Notes: generated from the letters alone by a model not told the origin. A stretch of DNA of 64,000 nt from Pseudomonas sp. HAR-UPW-AIA-41 (GCF_002304225.1 NZ_NSLB01000003.1:1-64000); one strand, 5' to 3'; counted from the first letter of the stretch, positions 10,222-20,352 are shown. Program-made: numbers and translations.

Positions 10222-11118
10222 TTACAGCGCCTGACTGCTCAGGCGCAGGCTCAGGCAGTGGCTTTCGCCCGGCCCCAGTTGCAGGCAGTCGTCCCAGACG
10301 TTGGCGGTTTCGATGCACAGCATGCGCTGCCAGGCGTCTGCGGCGAACTGCGACAGGCGCCCGGCCTTGTCGATCCACGGGTTCCACACGATGGCCGAAC
10401 GCGAGCCGCTGACTTCCAGCACCAGCCGGCGTTGCCAGCCCTGGTCGAGCAGTTCCAGGCGTTGCGGTACGTCGAGGTAGATGCGGTCGGTTTCGCCGGC
10501 AAATTCCAAGTCGCCGTGCTGCCGGCGCTCGGCCCAGTCTTCCAGCGTCTCGATATAGCGGCAGCCGTCCAGCCCGCGCAGTTGTACCTGGCGGATATCG
10601 CTGATGGGGAAGTAGCTGTGCAGGGCCTGGCTGATGGCCGCCGGTTGCCGGCCAGTGTTGGCATTGTGCAGCTCGATCAGCAGGTCATCGCCCAGGGTCA
10701 GCTGCAGGCGCGGCCGCACCGTGCCCTGCCAGCCGGGCAGGGTGGTGCCGGCGGGCAGTGACAGGCTCACGCGCACGCCCGTATCGAGGGTTTCCACCGT
10801 ATCCAGCTGCCAGTCCAGCGTACGCACCAGCCCATGGAAGGGCGCTTCGCCGCTGACCATGGCCTGCACGGCCGGTGGATTGCGTGTCATATCGCCAAAC
10901 CAGGGCCAGCACACCGGCACGCCGCCGCGCACGCTCTGCCCGCGCTGGTAGGCGGCCTGCTCGCTGAGCCAGATCAGCGGCGGCTGAGTGCCCCGGCGGT
11001 AGCTGAGAATCTGCGCGCCCTGCTGCGCCAGCAGCAGCTCGGCATCGCCACGGCGGATGCGCCAGGCGGCCAGCGAGTCGAGTTGGATGGCTTCAACGGC
11101 GGGGGATTGCGGGCTCAT
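10222..11118 (-). CDS. D-hexose-6-phosphate mutarotase (YeaD-like)
   Basis: A 298-residue aldose-1-epimerase-fold protein. The order GAQILSYR, then RGGVPVCWPWFG, HGLVR, ALHSYF and the late VVWNPW-like segment (IVWNPWIDKA) is characteristic of the YeaD family. This family interconverts alpha and beta anomers of glucose-6-phosphate. The histidine of ALHSYF and the late glutamate in MLCIETAN are the probable catalytic pair. It is cytoplasmic, as there is no signal peptide. It lies downstream of kup on the same strand with a 72-base gap. Its 3' end nearly abuts the convergent DUF3299 gene. Confidence 0.9.
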   Translation of the reverse strand: MSPQSPAVEAIQLDSLAAWRIRRGDAELLLAQQGAQILSYRRGTQPPLIWLSEQAAYQRGQSVRGGVPVCWPWFGDMTRNPPAVQAMVSGEAPFHGLVRTLDWQLDTVETLDTGVRVSLSLPAGTTLPGWQGTVRPRLQLTLGDDLLIELHNANTGRQPAAISQALHSYFPISDIRQVQLRGLDGCRYIETLEDWAERRQHGDLEFAGETDRIYLDVPQRLELLDQGWQRRLVLEVSGSRSAIVWNPWIDKAGRLSQFAADAWQRMLCIETANVWDDCLQLGPGESHCLSLRLSSQAL

Positions 11119-11190
11119 ACGGCGCCTCCTGCGAACGAGGCGCGCAGATTTACTCCAGCACCGACGAAAACGCCAGCGCCGGGGCGAATC

Positions 11191-13065
11191 TCATATTTCG
11201 ACCTGAGTACCGAGCTCGATCACCCGGTTGGTCGGCAGCTGGAAGTAGCGCATGGTGCTATTGGCGTTCTTCAGCAGGAAGGCGAACAGGCTTTCGCGCC
11301 ACGGGATCATGCCGATGCGCTTGCTCGGAATGATGGTTTCGCGGCTGAGGAAGTAGGTGGTGTGCATCGGCGTGAAGTCGAGGAAGTCGTACGGACTCTG
11401 CGCCAGCGCGGCCGGCACGTTGGGCGCATCCATGTAGCCGAAATGCAGGGTCATGCGGAAGAAACCGGTGCCGAAGCTTTCCACCTCGAAACGCTCCCGG
11501 CGCGGTACATGCGGATGGTCGGCAATCCGTACGGTGAGCATCACCACCTGCTGGTGCAGCACCTGGTTGTGCAGCAGGTTGTGCAGCAGGGCATGGGGCA
11601 CTGAGTCCGGGCGGGCATTGAGGAACACCGCGGTGCCGCTGACACGGTGCGGTGGCTGCACGGCGATGCTGGAGACGAACACCGGCAGGGGCAGGGCGGT
11701 TTCGTCCAGGCGATCCATAAGCAGTTCGCGGCCGCGCTTCCAGGTGGTCATCAGGATGAACAGGGCCAGACCGGCAACCACCGGGAAGGCACCGCCCTGG
11801 AAGATCTTCGGCACGTTGGCGCTGAAGAACAGCAGGTCGACCACAAAGAAGCACAGCAGCAGCGGGATGGCCACCCAGCGCGGGCTTTTCCACAGCAGCA
11901 GGGCCACTGCCGAAACCAGCAGGGTGTCGATCAGCATGGTGGTGGTCACCGCCACGCCATAGGCCGAGGCCAGTGCGCCGGAACTCTGGAAGCCCAGCAC
12001 CAGCAGGATGACCCCGACCATCAGCGACCAGTTGACCACGCCGACGTAGATCTGCCCTTCCTCGTTGCTGGAGGTGTGCTGGATCTGCATGCGCGGCACG
12101 TAGCCGAGCTGGATGGCCTGGCGGGTCAGGGAGAAGGCACCGGAAATCACCGCCTGCGAGGCGATGATAGTCGACAGGGTCGCCAGCGCGATCATCGGCA
12201 TCAGCGCCCAGGCCGGGGCCAGCAGATAGAAGGGGTTGCGCGCCGCCTCGGGGTTGTCGAGCAGCAGCGCGCCCTGACCGAAGTAGTTGAGCACCAGGCC
12301 CGGCAGCACCAGGCTGAACCAGGCGCGGGCAATGGGTTTGCGGCCGAAGTGGCCCATGTCGGCATACAGGGCTTCGGCACCGGTCAGTGCCAGCACCACG
12401 GCGGCGAGGATGGTGATGCCGATGCCCGGGTGGCTGTGGAAGAACTGATAGGCCCACCAGGGATTGAGGGCGTGCAGCACTTCCGGGTGACGGAGGATGC
12501 CGTAGATGCCCAGGGCGCCGAGGGTGGTGAACCACAGGCCCATCACCGGTCCGAACAGGATGCCGATGCGCGCGGTGCCGTGCTTCTGGATCAGGAACAG
12601 GCCGATCAGCAGGATCACGGTGATCGGCACGACCCAGTGGCCGACACCCGGCAGCGCCACGTCGAGACCTTCTACGGCGGAGAGCACCGAAATCGCCGGG
12701 GTGATCATGCTGTCGCCGTAGAACAGCGCGGTACCGGCCAGACCAAGCAGCACCAGCAGGCGCGACAGGCGCGGGTAGGCGCTGGTGGCGCGGCGGGCCA
12801 GGGCGGTCAGGGCCATGACCCCGCCTTCGCCCTCGTTGTCGGCGCGCAGGATCACCAGCACGTATTTCAGCGCCACCACCCAGATCAGCGACCAGAAGAT
12901 CAGCGAGAGTATGCCGTAGACGCCGGCGGGGTCGACATTGACGCCGTAGTGACCGGCGAAGACTTCCTTGAGGGTGTACAGCGGGCTGGTACCGATATCG
13001 CCATAGACCACGCCGAGGGCGGCTACGGTCAGGCTGAGACTGCCGGTTTTGCTGTCGTGACTCAT
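11191..13065 (-). CDS. kup: KUP-family low-affinity potassium transporter
   Basis: A 624-residue inner-membrane protein with about 12 hydrophobic helices in the first 450 residues and a soluble C-terminal domain of about 170 residues. The family fingerprint [14 protein letters not shown] is near the N-terminus, with [20 protein letters not shown] and GALLL/NPFYLL-type segments further on. KUP proteins take up K+ in symport with H+. Start and length agree with the family. The next gene downstream is the mutarotase. Confidence 0.95.
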   Translation of the reverse strand: MSHDSKTGSLSLTVAALGVVYGDIGTSPLYTLKEVFAGHYGVNVDPAGVYGILSLIFWSLIWVVALKYVLVILRADNEGEGGVMALTALARRATSAYPRLSRLLVLLGLAGTALFYGDSMITPAISVLSAVEGLDVALPGVGHWVVPITVILLIGLFLIQKHGTARIGILFGPVMGLWFTTLGALGIYGILRHPEVLHALNPWWAYQFFHSHPGIGITILAAVVLALTGAEALYADMGHFGRKPIARAWFSLVLPGLVLNYFGQGALLLDNPEAARNPFYLLAPAWALMPMIALATLSTIIASQAVISGAFSLTRQAIQLGYVPRMQIQHTSSNEEGQIYVGVVNWSLMVGVILLVLGFQSSGALASAYGVAVTTTMLIDTLLVSAVALLLWKSPRWVAIPLLLCFFVVDLLFFSANVPKIFQGGAFPVVAGLALFILMTTWKRGRELLMDRLDETALPLPVFVSSIAVQPPHRVSGTAVFLNARPDSVPHALLHNLLHNQVLHQQVVMLTVRIADHPHVPRRERFEVESFGTGFFRMTLHFGYMDAPNVPAALAQSPYDFLDFTPMHTTYFLSRETIIPSKRIGMIPWRESLFAFLLKNANSTMRYFQLPTNRVIELGTQVEI

Positions 13066-13187
13066 GAAAAAGGCCTGCTGCTGTACAGGCGGCGCATGCT
13101 GCGCCGATTCAGTATGACCGACAAGTGCCTCAGATCAGGCCACGGGGCTGTCTGGCTGAGGCACAGTGTCGCAGTCTGGTTCGATTT

Positions 13188-13592
13188 TCAGCGGCGCGGT
13201 GGCAGGGGGCGGGTACGGCCACTGCCGTCGATGGCGACGAACACGAACAGGGCTTCGGTGACCTTGCGCCACTCGCTGGAGAGCGGATCATCGCTCCACA
13301 CCTCGACCAGCATCTTCACCGAGCTGCGGCCGATGTCCTGGGCCTGGGTGTAGAAGGTCAGCTGGGCGCCGACGGCGACCGGCACGAGGAAGGCCATGCG
13401 GTCGATGGCCACGGTGGCGACACGGCCGCCGGCAATCTTACTGGCCGCGGCGGTGCCGGCGAGGTCCATCTGCGACACCAGCCAGCCGCCATAGATATCG
13501 CCAAACCCATTGGTTTCGCGCGGCAGGGCGGTGATCTGCATGGCCAGATCGCCTTGGGGGGTAGGTTCGTCCTGCTCGTATGCGTCGATCAT
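13188..13592 (-). CDS. Acyl-CoA thioesterase, hotdog fold (YciA-like)
   Basis: A 134-residue single hotdog-domain protein. The segment NGFGDIYGGWLVSQMDLAG contains the conserved acidic/glycine active-site loop, and VAIDRMAFLVPVAVGAQLTFY is typical of YciA-type acyl-CoA hydrolases. The C-terminus is a basic tail (RTRPLPPRR). Members hydrolyse CoA thioesters of varied chain length, so the substrate cannot be predicted. It is probably monocistronic, upstream of kup on the same strand. Confidence 0.88.
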   Translation of the reverse strand: MIDAYEQDEPTPQGDLAMQITALPRETNGFGDIYGGWLVSQMDLAGTAAASKIAGGRVATVAIDRMAFLVPVAVGAQLTFYTQAQDIGRSSVKMLVEVWSDDPLSSEWRKVTEALFVFVAIDGSGRTRPLPPRR

Positions 13593-13811
13593 GCCGATGG
13601 GCCTCAGACCCTGTTGTCATTGTTATGGCAGTGCCGCAAAGCCGGTGGCAGAGGGCGCGGCGCATTATATAGAGCTTGTCGGACAATCGCGACCGGGCAG
13701 TTTCGCTGGTACTCGATAAGTCATGAACGGTGCGTCGCGCTGGCGTAGTTTGCTATCTTCGCCGCGCCCGGTGCCCTGCGTGCCGTCCACCCCTGACAAG
13801 AAGGCCACACC

Positions 13812-15104
13812 ATGTCTGTGACCACCGCCCCCGCCGACCTGCATCGCCCGCTGAACCGCAGCGATTACAAGACCCTGTCGCTGTCCGCTCTGGGCGGCGC
13901 GCTGGAGTTCTATGACTTCATCATCTTCGTGTTCTTCGCCGCCGTGGTCAGCGAACTGTTCTTCCCGGCGGACATGCCCGAGTGGCTGCGCCAGCTGCAG
14001 ACCTTCGGCCTGTTCGCCGCCGGCTACCTAGCCCGCCCGCTGGGCGGCGTGGTGATGGCGCACTTCGGCGACCTGCTCGGGCGCAAGCGCATGTTCACCC
14101 TGAGCATCTTCCTGATGGCCGTGCCCACGCTGATCATGGGCCTGCTGCCGACCTATGCGCAGATCGGCATCTGGGCGCCGCTGGCGCTGCTGCTGATGCG
14201 CATCCTGCAGGGCGCGGCGATCGGCGGCGAAGTACCGGGGGCCTGGGTGTTCGTTGCCGAGCATGTGCCGCATAAGCGCATCGGTCTGGCCTGCGGCACC
14301 CTCACCGCCGGCCTGACCGCGGGCATCCTGCTCGGCTCGCTGGTGGCGACACTGATCAACTCGATTTACAGCCCAGCGGAGGTCAAGGATTACGCCTGGC
14401 GCCTGCCGTTCGTGCTGGGCGGCGTGTTCGGTTTCTTCGCCGTGTGGCTGCGCCAGTGGCTGCACGAAACCCCGGTGTTCGCTGAACTGCAGCAGCGCCA
14501 GGCGCTGGCCGCCGAGCTGCCGCTCAAGGCAGTGGTGCGCGATCACCGCGGCGCGGTAGCGCTGTCCATGCTGCTGACCTGGCTGCTTTCGGCCGGCATC
14601 GTGGTGATGATCCTGATGACCCCCACCGTACTGCAGAAGGCCTTTGGCTTTGCCCCGGTCGACACGCTTCAGGCCAACAGCCTGGCCATCGTTGCGCTGA
14701 GCATTGGCTGCGTGCTGGCCGGCATGCTGGCCGACCGCTTTGGCGCCGGCAAGGTGTTTACCCTCGGCTGCCTGGCGCTGGGCGGCTCCAGCTGGCTGCT
14801 CTACAGCAGCGTCGGTGCGCATCCGGACTGGCTGTTCCCGCTCTATACGCTGACCGGCCTGTGCGTCGGGGTGATCGGCGCGGTGCCCTTCGTGCTGGTG
14901 CAGGCCTTCCCGGCGGTGGTGCGTTTCTCCGGGCTGTCGTTCTCCTACAACCTGGCTTACGCCATCTTCGGTGGTCTGACCCCTATGGTGGTGGCCGGTC
15001 TGCTCAAGTACAGCGCCATGGGCCCTGCCTGGTATGTCATGGGTCTGAGCGTGCTGGGCTGTGCCATCGGCCTGTATCTGTGGCGCCGTCCTGCGCAGGC
15101 GTGA
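13812..15104 (+). CDS. MFS transporter, metabolite:H+ symporter type
   Basis: A 430-residue protein with 12 predicted membrane helices. The N-terminal SALGGALEFYDFIIFVFFA and the loop GDLLGRKRMF (MFS motif A) point to the ProP/ShiA/KgtP-like metabolite:proton symporter group. Substrates in this group are organic acids or osmolytes, and none can be assigned. A clear terminator lies 14 bases beyond the stop, so it forms its own unit ahead of the pst operon. An equivalent gene is remembered next to pstS in P. aeruginosa. Confidence 0.88.
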   Translation: MSVTTAPADLHRPLNRSDYKTLSLSALGGALEFYDFIIFVFFAAVVSELFFPADMPEWLRQLQTFGLFAAGYLARPLGGVVMAHFGDLLGRKRMFTLSIFLMAVPTLIMGLLPTYAQIGIWAPLALLLMRILQGAAIGGEVPGAWVFVAEHVPHKRIGLACGTLTAGLTAGILLGSLVATLINSIYSPAEVKDYAWRLPFVLGGVFGFFAVWLRQWLHETPVFAELQQRQALAAELPLKAVVRDHRGAVALSMLLTWLLSAGIVVMILMTPTVLQKAFGFAPVDTLQANSLAIVALSIGCVLAGMLADRFGAGKVFTLGCLALGGSSWLLYSSVGAHPDWLFPLYTLTGLCVGVIGAVPFVLVQAFPAVVRFSGLSFSYNLAYAIFGGLTPMVVAGLLKYSAMGPAWYVMGLSVLGCAIGLYLWRRPAQA

Positions 15105-15118
15105 CTGCCGCTGATCCG

Positions 15119-15147
15119 AAAATGGCCCTGCGGGGCCATTTTTTATT
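15119..15147 (+). terminator. Rho-independent terminator after the MFS gene
   Basis: A 10-bp stem (15119-15128 with 15133-15142) with a 4-base loop TGCG is followed by a T-rich tract. It insulates the phosphate regulon promoter, whose Pho-box-like repeats begin about 20 bases downstream. Confidence 0.85.
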
Positions 15148-15167
15148 GGCGGGGCGCTTTAATCGAA

Positions 15168-15196
15168 TTGTCACAATTGAGTCATAGAGTGTTCAT
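15168..15196 (+). promoter_or_regulatory. Triple Pho-box-like direct repeat upstream of pstS
   Basis: Three heptamers, TTGTCAC, GAGTCAT and TGTTCAT, are spaced by 4 bases each (15168-15174, 15179-15185, 15190-15196), giving the 11-bp period of PhoB sites (consensus CTGTCAT). They end about 75 bases before the pstS start. A possible -10 lies around 15204-15211. PhoB activation under phosphate starvation is the natural reading. Confidence 0.8.
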
Positions 15197-15271
15197 AGGG
15201 CCTCAAGATACTGGCCCCCGAATTCGCTTATCCCCATAAGCACTCACCCTCGTCCTGCTTAGGAGCAAGGC

Positions 15272-16237
15272 ATGAAACTCAAGCGTTTGATGGCGGCCCT
15301 GACGTTTGCCGCCGCCGGTGTTGGCGCAGCTTCCGCTGTTGCTGGTGTTGATCCTTCGATTCCGTCCTACACCAAGGGCGCGGGTGTGTCCGGCAACCTG
15401 TCGAGCATCGGTTCCGACTCCCTGGCCAACCTGATGACCCTGTGGGCTGAGGAATACAAGAAGCTGTATCCGAGCGTGAACATCCAGATCCAGGCTGCTG
15501 GCTCCTCCACTGCGCCGCCCGCGCTGACCGAAGGCACCGCCAACCTCGGCCCGATGAGCCGTGTGATGAAGGATGTCGAGCTGCAGGCCTTCGAAGCCAA
15601 GTTCGGCTACAAGCCGACCGCCGTGCCGGTAGCCGTGGACGCCCTGGCGGTGTTCGTGCACAAGGACAACCCGATCAAGACTCTGGACATGGCCCAGATT
15701 GACGGCATCTTTTCCAGCAACCGCCTGTGCGGTGGCAGCAACATTCAGAAGTGGGGCGACCTGGGTCTGACCGGCGAGTGGGCTGACAAGCCGATCCAGC
15801 TGTTCGGCCGTAACTCGGTGTCCGGTACCTACGGTTACTTCAAGGAAACCGCGCTGTGCAAGGGCGACTTCCGTGGCAACGTCAACGAGCAGCCGGGTTC
15901 CGCCTCGGTGGTGCAGTCGGTCAGCCAGTCGCTGAACGGCATCGGCTACTCGGGCATCGGCTACCGTACTGCTTCGGTCAAGGCCGTTCCGCTGTCGAAG
16001 AAGGGTGGCGAGCCGTTTGAGGCCAACGAAGTCAACGCCCTGGCTGGCAAGTATCCGCTGGCGCGCTTCTTTGTGGTCTACGTGAACAAGGCGCCGAACA
16101 AGCCGCTGGCTCCGCTGGAAGCCGAGTTCCTGAAGATGGTGCTGTCCCAGCAGGGTCAGCAGGTCGTGGCCAAGGATGGTTACATCCCGCTGCCGGCCAA
16201 GATCGTTGAAAAAACCCGCAAGGAGCTTGGCCTATAA
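15272..16237 (+). CDS. pstS: Phosphate-binding periplasmic protein
   Basis: A 321-residue exported protein with a signal peptide of about 24 residues (ending near ASAVAG). The mature part has the phosphate-cleft motifs [34 protein letters not shown] and the serine-rich [12 protein letters not shown]. It captures inorganic phosphate and delivers it to the PstC-PstA channel. The start follows AGGAGCAAGG. It is first in the pst block, under the Pho-box-like repeats, with hairpins separating it from pstC, which allows higher PstS than permease expression. Confidence 0.96.
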   Translation: MKLKRLMAALTFAAAGVGAASAVAGVDPSIPSYTKGAGVSGNLSSIGSDSLANLMTLWAEEYKKLYPSVNIQIQAAGSSTAPPALTEGTANLGPMSRVMKDVELQAFEAKFGYKPTAVPVAVDALAVFVHKDNPIKTLDMAQIDGIFSSNRLCGGSNIQKWGDLGLTGEWADKPIQLFGRNSVSGTYGYFKETALCKGDFRGNVNEQPGSASVVQSVSQSLNGIGYSGIGYRTASVKAVPLSKKGGEPFEANEVNALAGKYPLARFFVVYVNKAPNKPLAPLEAEFLKMVLSQQGQQVVAKDGYIPLPAKIVEKTRKELGL

Positions 16238-16280
16238 GGGCTGAGTAGCGGGCGCCAACCAGCGCCCGCACAGGGACGTG

Positions 16281-16318
16281 AAGCCCGCCCGGCGTGATCC
16301 GCCGGGCGGGCTTTGTTG
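16281..16318 (+). terminator. Hairpin between pstS and pstC (terminator or attenuator)
   Basis: A 13-bp GC-rich stem (16281-16293 with 16301-16313) with a 7-base loop is followed by a short T-containing tail. A second, smaller hairpin precedes it (16248-16255 with 16262-16269). Such intercistronic structures commonly reduce read-through from the binding-protein gene into the permease genes. Confidence 0.7.
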
Positions 16319-16328
16319 CGAAATGTGT

Positions 16329-16346
16329 TTGTCATCTTTGTGTCAT
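16329..16346 (+). promoter_or_regulatory. Second Pho-box-like site upstream of pstC
   Basis: TTGTCAT and GTGTCAT are separated by 4 bases, an 18-bp arrangement very close to the PhoB consensus. It lies 22 bases before the pstC ATG and after the pstS terminator. This indicates an independent PhoB-responsive promoter for pstCAB-phoU. The short distance to the start codon would imply a short leader, or a true start slightly downstream at 16393. Confidence 0.75.
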
Positions 16347-16368
16347 AAATAACCGTTAGGGTGCGCGC

Positions 16369-18657
16369 ATGACAGATTTGGCCTCCGTAAACATGAACGC
16401 AAATACCTCCTCCGCGCGCATTGATTTCAATACGCCGGCCTTGCAACGCAAGCGCCGTATCCGTGCATTCAAGGATCACCTGACCCGCTGGTATGTGGGC
16501 GTGGGTGGTCTGGCCGTACTGGCCGCCATTACCGTGATCTTCTTCTATCTGGCCTACGTGGTGCTGCCGCTGTTCCAGGGCGCCTCGCTGAGCAAGAAGG
16601 CCGATTACACCCCGACCTGGGCGGCCGAGCTGGGCAAGCCGCTGCTGCTCTCCATCGAGGAGCAGAACGAGATCGGCCTGTTCCTCGACAAGCAGGGCCA
16701 GGCCGTGTTCTTCAGCGTCGCCGACGGCGCCGAACGCCAGCGCTTCCAGTTGCCGCTGCCGGCCGGCGTGAGCATCAGCGCCATTGGTCAAGACCAGCCG
16801 GGCAGCGAGCGCTTTGTCCTCGGTCTGTCCAATGGCCAGGCGCTGGTGGTTCAGGCCGGTACCAAGGTCAGCTACCCGAATGACGTTAAGCTGGTCGAGC
16901 CGGTGCTCAACTACCCCTATGGCAACAGTCCGCTGACCCTCGATCCGCAGGGTCGCGCGCTGGAGCATGTGGGTGTGGCCGGTGGTGACGAAAGCCTGCT
17001 GCTGAGCGCCTCGGTGGGCAGTGAATTGCTGGTACTCAGCGTTACCGAAGAGTCCAACATGTTCACCGGCGAAACCACCCTGACCGAAGAGCGCATTGCC
17101 CTGCCGCAGATCGCCGATCCGATCAAGGCGGTCATTGTCGAGCCCCGTCAGCAGTGGCTGTATGTAATCAACGGCCGTGCCACCGCCGACGTGTTCAACC
17201 TGCGCAGCAAGCAGCTGCTGGGTCGCTACAAACTTAGTGAAGACGGCAACGTCGAAGTGACCAGCGCCAGCCTGCTGCTGGGCGGCATCTCGCTGATGGT
17301 GGGTGATTCCAAGGGTGGTATCGGCCAGTGGTTCATGGTCCGCGACAAGGATGACAAGTTCGCGCTCAAGCACATCCGCCAGTTCCAGCAGGGCGATTCG
17401 CCGATCGTGCAGGTCTCTGCCGAGCAGCGCCGCAAAGGCTTCGTTGCCCTCGACGAGGCCGGACAGCTGGGCGTGTTCCACAGCACGGCCGAACGTACCC
17501 TGTTGATCGAGCCGCTGCAGGGCGGCGCCCAGGCACTGGCCCTGTCGCCGCGTGCCAACCGTGTGCTGAGCGTGGACGACAAGGGTGAGTTCCACCTGCA
17601 GCGCCTGGACAACAAGCATCCGGAGATTTCCTGGAGCTCGTTGTGGAGCAAGGTCTGGTACGAGACCTATGACCAGCCGGAATACATCTGGCAGTCCACC
17701 GCCGCCAACACCGATTTCGAACCGAAGATGAGCCTGGCGCCGCTGACGTTTGGCACCCTCAAGGCAGCCTTCTACGCCATGCTGCTGGCTGCTCCGCTTG
17801 CCATCGCCGCGGCCATCTACACCGCCTACTTCATGGCACCGGCCATGCGCCGCAAGGTCAAGCCGGTGATCGAGCTGATGGAAGCGCTGCCGACGGTGAT
17901 CCTCGGTTTCTTCGCCGGCCTGTTCCTGGCGCCCTATGTCGAGAATCACCTGCCGGGTATCTTCAGCCTGCTGATCCTCACTCCGTTGGGTATTCTGCTG
18001 GCCGGTTTCATCTGGAGTCGCCTGCCCGAGCGTATCCGCCTGTCGGTCCCGGCGGGCTGGGAAGCGGCCATTCTGATTCCGGTGGTGCTGGCCACGGCGG
18101 CCTTTGCCCTGTCGATCAGCCCGACTCTGGAAGTGGCCTTCTTCAACGGCGACATGCGTCTGTGGATCAGCAATGACCTGGGCATCACCTACGACCAGCG
18201 CAACGCCCTGATCGTTGGTCTGGCCATGGGCTTTGCAGTGATCCCGAACATCTTCTCGATCGCCGAAGACGCCGTGTTCAGCGTGCCCAAGAGCCTCACA
18301 TACGGTTCCCTGGCCCTCGGTGCCACGCCGTGGCAGACCCTCACCCGCGTGGTGATCCTGACCGCCAGCCCGGGCATCTTCTCGGCGCTGATGATCGGCA
18401 TGGGCCGTGCCGTGGGTGAAACCATGATCGTGCTGATGTCCACCGGCAACACCCCGCTGATGGAGGTCAACCTGTTCGAAGGCATGCGTACCCTGGCCGC
18501 CAACGTGGCAGTGGAAATGCCGGAGTCGGAACTGGGCAGTACCCACTACCGCGTCCTGTTCCTGTCGGCGCTGGTGTTGCTGTCGTTCACCTTCGTGATG
18601 AATACCCTGGCCGAAGTGATCCGTCAGCGTCTGCGCAAGAAATACGCGTCGCTGTAA
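16369..18657 (+). CDS. pstC: Phosphate ABC transporter permease PstC, long form
   Basis: A 762-residue inner-membrane permease, more than twice the E. coli length. After a membrane helix at about residues 43-67 comes a roughly 380-residue extracytoplasmic, beta-strand-rich region (about 70-455). The conventional permease core (about 460-762) follows, with helices and the coupling motif EDAVFSVPKSLTYGSLALGATPWQT. The extended form is also known from other pseudomonads. It forms the channel with PstA and is driven by PstB. An alternative start at 16393 would drop 8 residues. pstA follows after 24 bases. Confidence 0.93.
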   Translation: MTDLASVNMNANTSSARIDFNTPALQRKRRIRAFKDHLTRWYVGVGGLAVLAAITVIFFYLAYVVLPLFQGASLSKKADYTPTWAAELGKPLLLSIEEQNEIGLFLDKQGQAVFFSVADGAERQRFQLPLPAGVSISAIGQDQPGSERFVLGLSNGQALVVQAGTKVSYPNDVKLVEPVLNYPYGNSPLTLDPQGRALEHVGVAGGDESLLLSASVGSELLVLSVTEESNMFTGETTLTEERIALPQIADPIKAVIVEPRQQWLYVINGRATADVFNLRSKQLLGRYKLSEDGNVEVTSASLLLGGISLMVGDSKGGIGQWFMVRDKDDKFALKHIRQFQQGDSPIVQVSAEQRRKGFVALDEAGQLGVFHSTAERTLLIEPLQGGAQALALSPRANRVLSVDDKGEFHLQRLDNKHPEISWSSLWSKVWYETYDQPEYIWQSTAANTDFEPKMSLAPLTFGTLKAAFYAMLLAAPLAIAAAIYTAYFMAPAMRRKVKPVIELMEALPTVILGFFAGLFLAPYVENHLPGIFSLLILTPLGILLAGFIWSRLPERIRLSVPAGWEAAILIPVVLATAAFALSISPTLEVAFFNGDMRLWISNDLGITYDQRNALIVGLAMGFAVIPNIFSIAEDAVFSVPKSLTYGSLALGATPWQTLTRVVILTASPGIFSALMIGMGRAVGETMIVLMSTGNTPLMEVNLFEGMRTLAANVAVEMPESELGSTHYRVLFLSALVLLSFTFVMNTLAEVIRQRLRKKYASL

Positions 18658-18681
18658 CCGGCGGATGAAGAGGAAAGAATC

Positions 18682-20352
18682 GTGAACAAGCAGTCCTTCA
18701 AGAACTGGTACAAGAGCGGCGAACCGGGCATCTGGATCAGCGGTGGTGCTGTCGCCATCTCGGTGATCATGACCATCGGTCTGATCGCGGTGATCGCCGT
18801 GCGTGGCCTCGGCCACTTCTGGCCATCCGATGTGATCGAAGCCCGTTACAGCGTGCCGGGGCAACCCGTGCAGATGCTGCTCGGCGAGCTGGTGCAGGAA
18901 GAAGAGGTCACCCGCGAGCGTCTGGCCGGTGCCGGTCTGCCGATTCCGGCGGATGCCCCCGAGTTCATGCGCCGCGACCTGTTCAAGGTCGGTAACCGCG
19001 ACCTGACCGGCGCCGATTTCACCTGGCTGGTCGGTGACTGGCTGAGCGAACACAAGACTCCGGAAGACATCGTGGTGCTGGAGCGTCGCGAGTGGGGCAA
19101 TTTCTACGGTCGTCTGGTCAACGTGCAGGAAGGCGGCAAGGTGGTGGCCGAAGGCGATGCCGCCTGGGCCGAGCTGCAGCAGCGCATTGCGCGTGTCGAT
19201 GGTCTGCAGGCCAAGCTGAACAAACTGCACAAGGGCGATATCGGTTCGATCAACCATGGTCTGGAGCGTCTGCGCCTGCAGGAGCGCCGGCTGGAGCTGG
19301 ACGGTCAACTGACCGATCAGGCCAAGGCCGATCTGGCGGCCGAGCGTGCCGAGCTGAACGCCCGCTACAAGGGCCTGGAAGCCGAACTGATGGCGCTGTA
19401 TGCCGAGTTCGACCGCGACAGCGCCACCTTCAAGGCCATCGATGGCCGCGAAGTGACCCTGACCCTGGGCAAGCTGGTGCATGCCTACAAGCCCAACGCC
19501 ATGGGCGTGCTGGAAAAGACCGGCTTCTACTTCACCAAACTGTGGGAGTTCCTCAGCGACGAGCCACGTGAAGCCAACACCGAGGGCGGTATCTTCCCGG
19601 CCATCTTCGGTACCGTGATGATGACCCTGATCATGGCCATTCTGGTGACCCCGTTCGGTGTACTGGCGGCGGTGTACCTGCGCGAATACGCCAAGCAGGG
19701 CACCATGACCCGCATCATCCGCATCGCCGTGAACAACCTGGCCGGTGTACCGGCGATCGTCTACGGTGTGTTTGGTCTGGGCTTCTTCGTCTACATGGTG
19801 GGTGGCTCGATCGACCGCCTGTTCTACCCGGAAGCCTCGCCGGCGCCGACCTTCGGTACCCCGGGCCTGCTCTGGGCTTCGGTGACCCTGGCGATCCTCG
19901 CCGTGCCGGTGGTGATCGTTGCCACCGAGGAAGGCCTGGCGCGTATCCCGCGGGCCGTGCGTGAAGGCTCTCTGGCACTGGGTGCGACCAAGGCCGAGAC
20001 CCTGTGGAAGATCGTGCTGCCGATGGCCAGCCCGGCCATGATGACCGGACTGATCCTCGCCGTGGCCCGTGCCGCCGGTGAAGTGGCACCGCTGATGCTG
20101 GTGGGCGTGGTCAAGCTGGCACCGACTCTGCCGGTGGATGGCAACTACCCCTTCGTGCACCTGGAGCAGAAGATCATGCACCTGGGCTTCCATATCTACG
20201 ACGTCGGCTTCCAGAGCCCGAACGTCGAGGCTGCGCGGCCGCTGGTGTTCGCTACTGCGCTGCTGCTGGTGCTGGTGATTGCCTTGCTCAACTTCGCCGC
20301 GGTGACCATTCGTAACCGCCTGCGCGAGAAGTACAAGGCGCTGGAAAACTGA
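18682..20352 (+). CDS. pstA: Phosphate ABC transporter permease PstA, long form
   Basis: A 556-residue permease starting at GTG 18682, preceded by GAGGAAAG. The first helix (about 20-42) is followed by an N-terminal extension of the DUF3333 kind. This includes a charged, probably coiled-coil stretch (about 155-245, with LQAKLNKLH and ERRLELDGQL). The permease core (about 305-556) has the coupling loop EEGLARIPRAVREGSLALGATKAET. E. coli PstA is only about 296 residues, so roughly half of this protein is additional periplasmic sequence. It pairs with PstC. Confidence 0.93.
   Translation: MNKQSFKNWYKSGEPGIWISGGAVAISVIMTIGLIAVIAVRGLGHFWPSDVIEARYSVPGQPVQMLLGELVQEEEVTRERLAGAGLPIPADAPEFMRRDLFKVGNRDLTGADFTWLVGDWLSEHKTPEDIVVLERREWGNFYGRLVNVQEGGKVVAEGDAAWAELQQRIARVDGLQAKLNKLHKGDIGSINHGLERLRLQERRLELDGQLTDQAKADLAAERAELNARYKGLEAELMALYAEFDRDSATFKAIDGREVTLTLGKLVHAYKPNAMGVLEKTGFYFTKLWEFLSDEPREANTEGGIFPAIFGTVMMTLIMAILVTPFGVLAAVYLREYAKQGTMTRIIRIAVNNLAGVPAIVYGVFGLGFFVYMVGGSIDRLFYPEASPAPTFGTPGLLWASVTLAILAVPVVIVATEEGLARIPRAVREGSLALGATKAETLWKIVLPMASPAMMTGLILAVARAAGEVAPLMLVGVVKLAPTLPVDGNYPFVHLEQKIMHLGFHIYDVGFQSPNVEAARPLVFATALLLVLVIALLNFAAVTIRNRLREKYKALEN

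Noticed and set aside
10227..10246. Hairpin GCGCCTGA/TCAGGCGC as terminator between the convergent DUF3299 and mutarotase genes
   Set aside because: It lies inside the mutarotase coding end and no T-tract follows on either strand.
11647..13353. A 568-codon plus-strand frame over kup
   Set aside because: Shadow of the KUP coding sequence; composition biased to Gln, His and Gly.
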